Notes under the pieces: model-generated
Databases searched by the model: none
What the model saw: the letters and a program-made list of their open reading frames with translations, nothing else
What the model was told of the DNA's origin: nothing
Assembly: GCA_028023455.1 (NCBI GenBank)
Contig: JAQFVV010012477.1
Location: 2,229,501 to 2,293,500 of the forward strand
Direction: 5' to 3'
Source: Epiperipatus broadwayi
Taxonomy: Eukaryota > Onychophora > Udeonychophora > Euonychophora > Peripatidae
DNA length: 64,000 nt
Position numbers and translations under genes: made by a program
In this document: in pieces, positions 11,661-23,862 of the stretch
Layout: every line of letters begins with the position of its first letter
Numbering within the stretch: the stretch's first letter is position 1

Positions 11661-14600
11661 ATCTATGTATGCAGAGAAGCACAGATAAGCATATTTATAT
11701 GATGTAAGTTGTTTAAATAATTTATTTAAAAATAGACATATATAGAAGAATATTATTTTTAAGTTGTTTAAAATTCTATATATTTTAAACATTAACAAGT
11801 AACTTTTGGTTGAATTAAAAATGTAATTTTAAATAAATATAACTTAAAATAAAACAAGTAAATAATTAGCTTCAGTCAAACATCTAAAAGAAAGGAGCAT
11901 TCCACAGATGATTTTAATATTTAAATTTTCATAGAAATTGTTTTAGTAATTCCTTGAAAATGACATTTAAAAAAAATGTAACTTAAAAAGCAAGTAATCT
12001 TTTTGTTTGAATTAAAATCAAAAAGTAAAGAATAGACATTCTATTATCTAAATTTAAAGGTATTATAATTAATCAATTAAAACAGTTACCGGTTGAAAAC
12101 TGATGTTATTTTATTTTCTTTAAAAAAGAAACTTTAAACAGTATTGAGAGAATTAATGATTGATTTATATATATATAGTGTACACATGTATATGTGAATT
12201 TTATATACTTTTAATGTGTTTTAACCAAGGAATTAATTATGGAAAGTATATTTTGAATAATCTTATTATTGTGTTAATTTAAAATATGATGTAAATGTCA
12301 ATTCATGAATGCACATGCACACACATATGTGTAAAATGTTAACCATTTATAGTATTTTTATACTTTAAATTGTTTAATCATTTTTCAATTAAAATATGTT
12401 CAGCCACATGTCTGTGTGCTGATTGTGTTTTAAATAAACGTATATGAACATTTATAAAAACCCATGTATTTTATATTGTTTCAAATTGACAACTGAAAAA
12501 TGTTTATTTTGTAACAAGTCAAATATGTTCAGGAACTACATGCACACACATGCATATATACACATCAATTTATGTTAATCAACACATTGAAGTGCATTCA
12601 TTGTATTCTATAAATGCATGTTTGTGTGCATATCTATATATGTGTTGTATGTAAACCCATTAACAAGTATTATAAAATCAATGTAATAATTTGAATTTTA
12701 TATAGTACTCAAAATCAGAAGGCTTATATGTGTAGCTGAATTCTAGAGACCTTAATTTTATTTATTGTTGTTATTAAACTTGAATTCAATTGTTAAAATT
12801 GTATTGCATCATTATCATCTTGATCACTGTAACAGTAATAAAGCTTATGTTCTCTGAGTTAGATTCATGCATAACAGTTTGATTAAGTGAATATGGATGT
12901 ATATTAGTGCTTAGGGGGCATTCAGTGTGATTGATGTATTCTGATTGGTACATAAGATTATATTATTTAAAGCCCCTTCACTACATTTTATTTTAGTTTA
13001 GTCTTATTAGAAATTAAGTTTATAATGGCCAGTATATTAATGATACTAAGTAGCCAGAACATTGATGATGATCAGAATATTTTACTATCTGGCATTATTG
13101 TTTTTATATTTATATATTCTTATGGATGAGCACTTCAGTTGGTACACCCAGATTAATGTTTAAATAATTGCTTCAAGCTATAAAAGACTAAATAGTTGGC
13201 CTGGTCTATAATAGACCCATTTCAAGTCCAGTCACAAGATTGACTGTTGATTTATTTCATTGTTGATCATTCATGTTGATGAATTGTTATTACTTGAAAA
13301 TTACTTATATTTTTTGATAGTGTTAATTATACTTTTAATTGCTATAAGGAGTTAACTAGGCTGACCTCATTACTGATCTCTCAGAGAATTTTCAAGATCT
13401 CTCATGCTCTTTAGTATATAAAATTTCTTATATATTTTATGATGTTAAACATTACTTTAATATCTGTTCCTTTAATATTACTCTTAATTTAAAATTTGTA
13501 CTAACTTACTTTATTATCTTATATCTTAAATATTATACTTGTTTGTAAATTTCATTATTTATTTTTAAATTAGTGTTGATGATGATTTTTACTTACCCCA
13601 GGGATGACCATCCTCATCCTCTATCCTGTCATAATATATATATATAGTAAATACAATATGAAGCAAAATTATTTTTTAATTTCAGTTGCATTAAAATGCA
13701 ACTAATTATTTTAAAACATTTTGTTACCCTTATCTTTTAGATAAGTGTAAAGATAAGAGTTCAAAATGAAAACAAAATAGTATTTTTAATCCAAGCTTAT
13801 TTGCTTGTTTAGTTGTACAGATTTGAAAACAGCTTATAATCTATATATATATATGTTGATGTTTTTTATTTTTTCATTAACCACAGTCATCATTATTATT
13901 TGGCCAGAATTGACATTACACCACAAAAATATTACATGACCACCATTATATAATTACCAATTCAGATGTGTATGACTATATAAGCAAATTAACTTTATTG
14001 GAAAACATTATTGTTTTCATTTTGAGCCCATAGTTTACACTTAATTAAAAAGATGAAAGGTTATTGCTGGAGGATTTCACTATATATCTGAAAATCTATA
14101 TGAAGTATTCTCAGATCAAAGTCTTCTTACTGATGAAGGCCCACAAGATAGCAACAAGTACGATATATTGGATGTGTATACAGCAGATATGATTAAATCA
14201 CAATCCTTCTAACATTCATTGAATACTATGCTTTGCACTAGGTGGCACTACTGTTTAGAAAGATCTGCATACAGTAATTAGTTACTGGTAAACATAAAAT
14301 TAGTATTAGGGGTTAAGGCAATTTTTATTATATAAGTTTGCTATATAGTGGTCATAACCTATCATCTATGTTCATTTAGCATTAATAATTACAATCTTAA
14401 ATCATTATTACACTGTTAAATAAGGATGAGTGGTAGAAAGTGACTATAATAATTTGCTTTTCCAAGTTGTAAAATTAGAGGTTGAGATATATTTATGAAC
14501 ATGAAACTATAAACAAGGTAACGTAGAAAAAGGATGAATTATCATTTAAGGAAATCAGTCTTATATATCTCATACCATAATTTAGATTTTAATTTAACTA

Positions 14601-14690
14601 AAAATATTTATTTATTTATTTGTTGAGCCATTTGTGCATTTCTCTATTCTGAAATTATAACTATTGGTATAAAAAATATTTAGTATATCT
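11661..14690. other. AT-rich stretch, no gene seen
   Basis: Repeated phrases such as AAATATGTTCAG with CACACA runs occur near 12390-12560. A region at 13590-13625 contains CCTGGGGTAAGT on the minus strand, a donor-like string without a supporting exon. A short perfect inverted repeat, GAAAACATTATTGTTTTC, lies near 14000. Nothing is annotated as a gene. Confidence 0.45.
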
Positions 14691-14694
14691 TTCA

Positions 14695-17600
14695 CATAAA
14701 CTTTAAAATGCACTCTCCACCATTTTGGCTTTTAAGGGGAACCCCAAAAACTGACACAACCAAGTACTATGTGTTTCAAATATTTTGATAATTAATGCAA
14801 AACTCACAATTTCTATCCATAATTTTAAAAAAAATTGCACATCTATTTTATAGAATTATGCTCAGTCAAAAAAAATAATAATTAAAAAGCAAAATATCAA
14901 AAATATTAATAATTGACTGGCATAGAAAAAAATCAATCATCATGTTATCTAAATATCACATTACTGCCACAATCAAATAAACATGTAAATTTTATAGAAT
15001 TATGCTCATTCAAAAAGAAATCAAATACTTTTAGAAAATATCAAACATAATTATAAAATGACTAGGGGGAGTGTTAGTTTCATTATGTGACTATAACCTT
15101 ACTTCCTCCAAATTAAATAACAATATTAAGGTATTTTACTTTTAAAATATGCTGGAATTAACATAAGCTGAAAAAATTGCATAAACTAACACAAGAAAGA
15201 ATGGGCTTAAGCTCAAATATTCTAATAATATAATTAATCAAACTAAAACAATAAATCCATGTAACAAATTTCAATTTATAGTATGTAAACTAAAGCATAT
15301 TACCTTAAAATGGGGCAGTGATGTGATCAAATAATTATAACAATGGCAGCTGAAAGAAAAATTGCATAAATGAACACAAGAAGAAATGTGTTTAAGCCAT
15401 AATAATTTAATATTACAATTAAGTAAAAAACGATAAATCCAGATAAAACAAGTTTAATTTATTGTGCATAAACTGAAGCATTTTACTTGGAAATAAGGTG
15501 GAAATAATGTTCTTAAGTGAATGTAAGTATGGCAGCTAAAATAAAATATGTATAAACACAAAAACTGATGTTGTGCTAAAATAATCTAATATTATAATTA
15601 ACCAACAAAAACAATAAATCTACATAAAATGATTCCAAGTTATTTTGGAAAAACCACAATTCTCTTTTAAATTTAAGGTGGTAACCATTTGTGGAGTAAA
15701 TGTAAGAACAGCAACCAATAGACATATTCCATAAAATGGCACAAAAAGAAATGTGCTAAAATAAACACACTAGTTTTGATTTTTGAACATTAAATGAACT
15801 TTTTTAATTTTCCAAAAAATATTAAATTTATTGTGATAAATGATTTTCCTTTTAAAATATAGGGTAGAACAACAATATGTGTTGCACCTAACATAAAAAC
15901 ACCAGTCAAAAAAAAATGTACTAATCAAAGCATTTTAACTTTACTGTGAACAAAAAAATAAATTAGATTGCTTTTCTTACCGGAAAGCAAGTAATGATGT
16001 GTGTCTCATTCTCCCATATAGTTACTTTAAATAAATGGAGTTGAGAAAAATCTAACCATGTTTATATTTGATGTCATGACAGTATAGTGAGTTCAAAGCA
16101 TCAGGATTCAACGCAGCTCTTGAAATTTAAATCCATCTATATAGCTATCTATATACATGTCCATTTACTAACAATGAAGTTACTTTTTCAATCAAAAATG
16201 ACCATGAAAAGACAATTTTAAAAACATATTTACAAATTTGATTAATATATTATTAAATTACAAACTAAAAAAAAAAGTAATTTAACTAAGGAAGCGTACA
16301 TTTAAAAACAATGTTCTTTTAAAGAGTGTTTCTGTATTCATTTGTTGATTGAATTAACTTGGATGTTAATAAACAGAAAACTATATAAATAGCGATATAC
16401 ATGGGTTTAATTTCAAAAGCTATGTAAGACCATCACTGGTTCATGTGATTATGCAAAAACTCTGGTGCTTTTAGGTAACAATTAAGTTTTATGGCCAACT
16501 GTGAAAATTGCTCGATTTTTCTCATCTCCAGTTTTTTTTGTAACTATATCGAAAGAATGAAACACACCCATTGTGATGAGAAAAAAAAAAATCTGATTTT
16601 TTTTTTTTTGTTAATTCTAAAATTAAAATGCTTTTATTTATCCAAGTTTTCATTTGACTGACACTTTTATAGTAACTCCAGGACATTCACTTGTTCAGTT
16701 TTATATTTTAAAAGTAAAGTGTTTTACTTTACCCAAATAAATTTGATTTTTTATATGAATTAAAAGTGTTTAATTTGCTGATCAAAATGAAATATACTGT
16801 ACTTATTTTATGACTTAAGGACATGTTTTATTGTTTAGTTTATGCAATTTTTCTTTTAGCTGACCTTTTTAAGTTAGTTGAAAACAATATTAACTCATAT
16901 TTTTAAAATAAAATGCATGAGTTTGTGTACAATAAATTGGAATCTTTTTATGAGGATTTATTGGGGATATTTTTTGGTTAAATATAATATTATATTTTTT
17001 TTTACACAAGCTTATTTCTTCATTTTTTAATTTCCACATTTTTTTTTCAGTTGCTATTTTTACAATTAGTCAAACATGCTGGTACTGTCACATATTAAAA
17101 GTAAAATATGTTACTTTACCTACAATAAATTGGAAACTTCTTATGTAATTTTTTTTTAGTTAGTTATATTATTAGATTATTTTAGCAAAAGGACATTTCT
17201 TATTGTTTTACTCTATGAATTTTTCTTTCAGCTGTTATATTTAGTTGAGCATACAGTTATACCATATTTTCACAGTAAAATGTGTTACTTTACACACAAT
17301 AAATGGAATCCTTTTATGTATATTCATTAGTTTTTGGGGTGAATTATATTAGATTATTATAGCTTAAACACATTTCTTCTTTTGTTAGTTTTACAATTTT
17401 TCTTTTGGCTGCCATTCTTACTTTAATTTGAGCACATTTTAATAATAAATTACTTTAATGTTAGTATTTCATTTTACAGGGTGTTGTGGTCATATGATGA
17501 ACCCATCCTTGTCATTTTCTAATTATTAATATGTTTGATATTTGACTTCCAGAGGTATTTGAGTTTTTTTTATTAAGCAAGCATAATTCTATAAAATATG

Positions 17601-18395
17601 CATGTATATTTGATTGTGACAGTAATGTCATCTGTTGGTCATTGGATTTTGCCTTTTCTATTTACCCTGGTCATTTTCCAATTATTAATAAGTTTGATAT
17701 ATTAATTTTTAGGGATATATGGTGTTTTGATTTAATTTTATGAAATTTGTGTTTGACTGATTGTAGCAATAATGTGATTGATATTTTGGTCATGTGATTT
17801 GTTTTTTTCACCCCAGTCATTTTTAATTATTAATATGTTTGCTGTTTTGTTTCCTAGAGATATTTGAAAATCTGTATACTTATTTGCTTCTAGCAATAAA
17901 ACATTTTTTTTACTATTGGATTTTTGCTTTTTTCCTCACTCTGGTTATTTTCTAATTATTAATATGTTTGATATTTTGATTTTTAAAGATATTTAATTTT
18001 ATGATTGAGCATAATTTTGCATGATTGAGGTTTAGTTGATTGTAAAAGTAATGTAATTTTTTCCATCCCAGTCATTTTCAGATTATTAATAAGTTTGATA
18101 TTATAATATAATCTGTTGGTAATTATATTTTTGGTTTTCTTTTCACTTTGGACATCTTCTAATTATTAATATGTTTGATATTTTGACTTTTAAAGCTGTT
18201 TTGTTTCTTGATTATTCATAGTTTTTAAAATTTATATATTTATTTTTTAATTTTTTATGAAAATTGTGATTTTTAGCTAATGGAAAAATAGCTGGGACAC
18301 TTTGTAACAATGGTGTTGGTTGTGTCAGTGGTAATTTTGGGTCTCTTTTTAAAAACCAAAATGGCAAAAAGAACATTCTAAAATAGTATCTACAT
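14695..18395. mobile_element. Large imperfect inverted repeat with tandem subrepeats in both arms (foldback-type element)
   Basis: The left arm (about 14695-15950) reads as the reverse complement of the right arm (about 16640-18395). The outermost match pairs CCATTTTGGCTTTTAAGGGG near 14720 with the reverse complement of CAAAATGGC near 18357, followed by shared CTGACACAACCAA. Each arm is built from two kinds of degenerate tandem unit, roughly 160-200 bp long. The outer unit contains AATTATTAATATGTTTGATATTTT and ATAATTCTATAAAAT. The inner unit contains TACTTTACACACAATAAAT and CAATTTTTCTTTTGGCTGCC. Long inverted arms made of tandem subrepeats are the known layout of foldback elements in flies. 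No transposase was found; the central 16.0-16.6 kb is AT-rich. Assignment to a mobile class is inference; the inverted, subrepeated structure is seen directly. Confidence 0.75.
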
Positions 18396-18522
18396 ATAAA
18401 TAAAATATATTGTAAAAATAAAAGAGATCACGAAAGTTCAATGCTTGTTAAAGCCTTCTTTCTTTCATGCTTCTCAAAAAAAAAAACTGAATGTAAATCT
18501 TTATAAATTGGCATTTGTTATA

Positions 18523-18620
18523 CCTCTTTTTTTTTCTCATGTGTCATAGCATCAGCCAGGAAGCAAACGCACTAACTCGGGACAACTGCCTGTAAAGCAT
18601 CTGTCACTGACCTCTCAATT
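18523..18620 (-). repeat. tRNA-derived SINE (family S2), degenerate copy
   Basis: On the plus strand a T-run is followed by TGTCATAGCATCAGCCAGGAAG, AACTCGGGACAACTGCCTG and GACCTCTC, the same order as in the better copies at 22.4 and 28.9 kb. It lies in minus orientation. No duplication was resolved. Confidence 0.7.
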
Positions 18621-20650
18621 TACTTGCTTCACTCTCAATTTAAATTTATTTAGATATCTACTTATCAAAAAATTAAAATGTCAATAAGATTTAGAAGTTA
18701 ATTTAATTTTCACACTTATTCATGATTAATTAAATAGAGGTTTATTTAAATAATCCTAGACAAACATCTAAACCTGAAATTATTTTTTTAAACTAATGGC
18801 CAAGTAATTATAAACAAGTTCTGACAACTTTTATTAGATTGTGGTATGTCTAGTTGTTTTATAATTTTTATATAAATTTCCAATTAGCATTATCATCAAT
18901 ATTCTTCAAATATATATTGAATTCTTAGATATATATCTTTGTATGAACAAGTTGTTAAAATAGTTTTTTTAACTGTTAGTTTGATTTTATAGTTTAAATG
19001 GACTTCAAATAATATTTTTAATTACGTTAAACTTTCCAAATACCTGTGATAAATTAAGTGTACATTGTCTCATTATAATCCTAATGAGCTTGTAAAAGTG
19101 GAACTATCTATTTTTAGTCATAGCTATTCAAATGTAAGCAAGTTTCATAAACATGCACATGTACCTTATAATTGTTTAAATAATTCTCTTATTTTTCAAA
19201 TAATTAGAAATATATTATTTAAATGCAAAAAAAATATTAATTATTTTCCAAAATATATCCAAATATGAGCTATTTTTATCTACTAAATCAAATAATGTCA
19301 TGTGTCAATATCTAATGACATTATTATTTCAATTGCTTGTTTATATTTATTTATAAAGAAAACTATAAATATAATTTAATTATGAAATATTCATAGATAA
19401 TTGCTAACTTTAATTAATTATATATTTAAATAAAAGTTAGAAGTATTTGTCAGGGAAATGGATAATATCTTATTCATCAAGATTGTTGAACTATGGTATG
19501 AAAATAGTTCTAATATTAAAAAAATAATAAATAAATTAATTTTAAAGAAATGTTATTAAAATGTTTAGTAGTAATAATAATAATAACAATAATAATAATG
19601 ATAATGATGATGATGATAATAGTTATATCAGATCTTAAAGAAGGGAACTTTAAATGTAACCTTAATGGCATATGTTTATAATACTAAGATTTTTTTATGT
19701 ATGATAGAGTGAGTTGAGGTTTCTCCTATTCTTAATTCTTAATAGTGTTACTGTATATTTCATTATATTTTATCTTAATACTTCCTCTGTATATCTTCGT
19801 TTCTAATTTCTCTAGGTTATATTATATATGTATTGATTTTTTTAAAAAATATTTTCTATATATCCAAAACATAAATATAATGTTTATATTGCATTACAAA
19901 CGCAACACGTTTTATAATAGTGTGAATTTTATTTTTCATATTTTAAATCATAAACAAATAGTATGTCCTTAATGTAAATAATATCCTGCCTTTTCTTATT
20001 CATAATTAATGAGGTTTAATAATTTGGCATAACTAATAAAAGGATTTCCTATAAGATCATAGTGTGACATTGTATAATTATAATTTGCAATTGAAATTCT
20101 TGATTATGATATGTAATATGTAATATCGTTTTTTAAAAATAATCTCATAGAGAAAGCATAAATTATCTCTTTTCTAATAAGTATGAAAAATTCTTATGAT
20201 ACAATTATAATGTAGCTACACCCATGTACATGTGCTGGGAGGGCATTTCATCCGAATTCATTCGGGATTTTCTTTCAGATAGTCCAATCTATGGCTAATT
20301 CTGCTTATCATAGTTAGATATCAATTATTCTTGGCTTGAGAATAAAATAATAATCAAAAACCATTCAAAGTATTTATCACCTGACATTTAGGTTTTTTGG
20401 GAATAATATTTTCTTAGCATTATTATTTCTGCAGGACAGGGACGAGGGGGGGAGGGAGTGGAGGTATTAGTTTAAGGCCCTTTGGCCATGAAATGAACTT
20501 TAAAAGATTGCTTTCGCTTGTGTATGTGTCTATATTATACTAAATATTATATTTTTAACTATTCTTAGAAATTTCAATGCTAAAAATATGTATTTATATT
20601 TTGACTTACGTAAAATGATTAATAATAAGTAAAAAAAGGATATAAAAGTT
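18621..20650. other. AT-rich stretch, no gene seen
   Basis: Contains an interrupted (AAT)/(GAT) run near 19570-19620, a small palindrome around ATCCGAATTCATTCGGGAT near 20250 and a G-rich run near 20440. Frames at 19065-19268 and 19745-19972 are AT-driven and have no recognisable domains. Confidence 0.5.
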
Positions 20651-20654
20651 ATAA

Positions 20655-23515
20655 AAAAATTAATTATATTTTAATTATTATTTAAGCTTAAATTATAATT
20701 TTAGAATAAGATATGACTAATAAAATGCTGGGAATTTTTTTAAATTACTTATCTACTTGATAATTAAAAAACGCTCATGAAATATGATAATGTGTTTTTG
20801 AAATAAGGTCGTAAAATTAATATAAATATTTTATATATATAAATACAAATTCACTATATATTATTTGAAGCGTCATCTGCATTTGGATTTCATTTTAGGT
20901 TTATTTTTTTTGCTAATAGATGGCAGATAAGGTCTCTAAAGTCGCTTTTGTTCAATATCGCGGATCTTATTTTTTAATTACGCATATTCTTTAATGAAAA
21001 AAAACATTACGATGTATTTGTAAGCTATATTAATACTTATGTATATCTGTGTATACTATTTAAGTTCTTTGAATAGTTGGTAAATTAATTTCTCACTTTT
21101 GGATATTGAATTTTTACTTTGCGTGAGTAATTAAAAAAAAAAAAAAAATTATTTAATTTACATATGTAAATAAAGAAAAAAAAGAAGATAAAGTACATTA
21201 TTTTAATTATACATACTTATGTACAGTTTAGTAAAAAATGAATAGAAATGCCTATTATTATTACAATGATATAAGTAACTTAAAAATAAAATGGTAACTC
21301 CATCAAAAATTTAAAGTAAGCAATTTGTTCTTTTATCTAAAGTAACGGAATTCCGACTTGAATTTTTAAACGTAGGTAGCACGGTTAAACTGTGGCAGTT
21401 GATTGTATTTTATTACTATATGGTTTAATCTAGTATTATGCCTTCTTTAATTTGTTCTTATATATATAATAAAAAGTCAAATGAAACAGAAAACAAATAT
21501 TTTCTGGTCATAAAACATGAGACTTTGAATATACAATGAGCACGGATAATATAAATAGAAAAACACTGAGAAATAACAAAATCAAATGATTTCAAGCTCA
21601 AATAAATAACAGAATACCAGATGTTAGCGAATTTGTTAAAAGTTTAATGGTAAATAAAATCAACTCTAAGGTGACAAAATTTAATTAAGTAAAATATAAC
21701 TACTTTATAATTCAAACTAATTCTAACGTATTTCCAAGTGAACTATCAATATTTAACTGTTTATTGCATTAAATTAAGTCAGTTTTTTCAGTTTCTATAT
21801 AGTATTATGTACCAATATTATATTCTTAAAAAAAAAAAAAGCTTACTTATTTTACTAACAAATCAATTATTACATTTTGCACCCGTAAATAATTGAGGAA
21901 TTGTTATTTTCAATATTTATTATTGAAAATATATATATATGCTTCATGTTCACAAATTCAAAATCACGAAGAGTTTTAAATTTATAAATTTTAAATAACT
22001 TTAATAAATAAAAGTATATCGTATAAAAATATATATATTTAAAAAGTTGTAAAAAGCTATTTTTTATAAATGTAGTTTAAAAAGTAGGTTTTAGAAAAAG
22101 GTGTTTTCTTTTAACAATAATTAAAAGTGGAAATGACATTCTATGAAAAGTTAATTAAAATGCTTGTAAACAGATCGATAGTTAGTTTGTATTATAAAGT
22201 AGTTGTAGTTTATTTAATTAAATCTTGCTACATTAGAACGGACTTTATTTACCATTAGCCGTTTATAATTCTTTTAAAAAGTTGTAACTTAAAGTCGCTA
22301 AAATCTAATATTCTGTCATTTATTTGAGCTTGAAATCATTTGATTTTGTTATTTCTCAGTGTTTTTCTGTTAATATTATTACTTTTCATTGTATATTCAA
22401 AGTCACCTTTTTTTTTTTTAAGTGTCATAGCATTGGCCGGGACGCGAACCCGCAACTCGGGCAACTGCCTGCAAATGCAAGGCAGTCGCGCTAACCTCTC
22501 GACCACCAATGCAAGACAAGTCACATATTTTACGACCAGAAAATAATTGTTTTCCATTTCATTTTTTATTAATATATAAGAACAAATTAAAGAAGGCATA
22601 ACCCTAGATAAAATCCAGAGTAATACAATACTACCAACTGTTACAGGGTCAACCTTGCTACCTATGTTTAAAAATTCAGGTCGTAATCCAGTTACATTAG
22701 ACAAAAGAACAAATAGCTTACTTTAAGTTTTTGATGAGTTACCATATTATTTTTATTTTTAAGTACTTATGTCATTTGTAGTAATAATAAACGCATTTTT
22801 ATTTATTTTTTACTAAACTATACATAAGTATGTACAAATAAAATAATACATTTTATCTTCTTTTATTTTGTTTACATATCTAAATTAAATAATTCACTAT
22901 GTTTTTTTTTTTTTTTACTATTCAAGAAAGTTAAAAAAATAAGTATCCAGAAGAGTGAAATATTTTTAACAACTATTCAAAGGACTTAAATAGTAAACAC
23001 ATTCATACATAAGTATTAATATAGCTTACAAATACTTTAAAATGTTTTTTTATTTTTATTTTAAGAATATGCTTAATTAAATAATCAGATCTGTAGAGAA
23101 TTTAGAGTTCTTATCTGCCATCTATTAGCAAAAAAATAAAGAAATTAAATCCAAATGCAGATGACATATAGTGAAATAGTATATATAAAAACAAATATAT
23201 ATTAATTTTACGATTGCTACATTTTTATTTACCATTGTCAAACTCACAACTTTGACGCCATCCACCTCAGATAAATACAATAACCATTATTACTAATCAT
23301 TATCTCTAGAGCTGATATAAACTTTAAACCTCAGTTAAAGATTAATATATCTGACTTTTTTAATGGTATGATCTGATTTCAAAAACACATTATCATATTT
23401 AATGAATGTTTTAATTATTAAGTGGTTAAGTAAATTTAAAAATTCTCAACATTTTATTAGTCATATCTTATTCTAAAATTATAATTTAAATTTAAATAAT
23501 AATTAAAATATAATG
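20655..23515. mobile_element. Second large inverted repeat (foldback-type element), with a nested SINE
   Basis: The left arm (about 20655-21790) is matched in reverse complement by the right arm (about 22130-23515). Paired landmarks include GCTAATAGATGGCAGATA near 20911 with its complement near 23113, TCATCTGCATTTGG near 20873 with CCAAATGCAGATGA near 23150, and AAATCATTTGATTTTGTTAT near 22334 with its complement near 21580. The outer ends share TTAGAATAAGATATGACTAA. The right arm has gained an S2 SINE (22.41-22.52 kb) and about 145 bp near 23.22-23.36 kb. The loop at 21.79-22.13 kb is AT-rich. No transposase was recognised. Confidence 0.8.
22407..22517 (-). repeat. tRNA-derived SINE (S2) with target-site duplication
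   Basis: Minus-strand element. Reading the minus strand, it starts near TTGCATTGGTGGTCGAGAGG, passes CGGGTTCGCGTCCCGG (a B-box-like block) and ends in a poly(A) of about 12. The 7-bp AAGTCAC flanks it at 22399-22405 and 22518-22524. The head looks like the D-arm, anticodon and T-arm of a tRNA, but the anticodon stem is distorted, so this is a SINE and not a tRNA gene. Its position inside one arm of the inverted repeat dates it after that structure formed. Confidence 0.85.
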
Positions 23516-23862
23516 AATGCATTATCTTTATGTATACTCATTGGTTAGTGACAATGATCGCTCAATCTGATCTCAATATAAAAAGAATCTGGACTAGTCC
23601 ATTATTTGAAGGCAAGGTGAGATATAACATTCTTTGCTCCTGGGTAAAATTAGCCCTGGAGAATGTAGTCATGCAGGTGTGATGGAAAACATATTCTTTG
23701 CTTTGTTGCTTCTTCTGGCTTGGTAATGTTCTCAGTAGGTCCGCTGCTGTCATCCTTTGGACTTTTTGGAACTGAAGTTCATTACAGCTGGCTGATGTTG
23801 TATGATTTAATCTAATTTGTTTTCTGTGGTGATGATGATGTGTCTGTCAGCCGTTTCAACCA

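Noticed and set aside
13590-13640. Donor-like CCTGGGGTAAGT on the minus strand suggesting an exon
   Set aside because: The upstream sequence gives no supported frame or acceptor.
22336-22704. 122-residue minus-strand frame through the SINE and inverted-repeat arm
   Set aside because: It crosses the nested SINE and is closed by stops in the matching left arm, so it is a chance frame.
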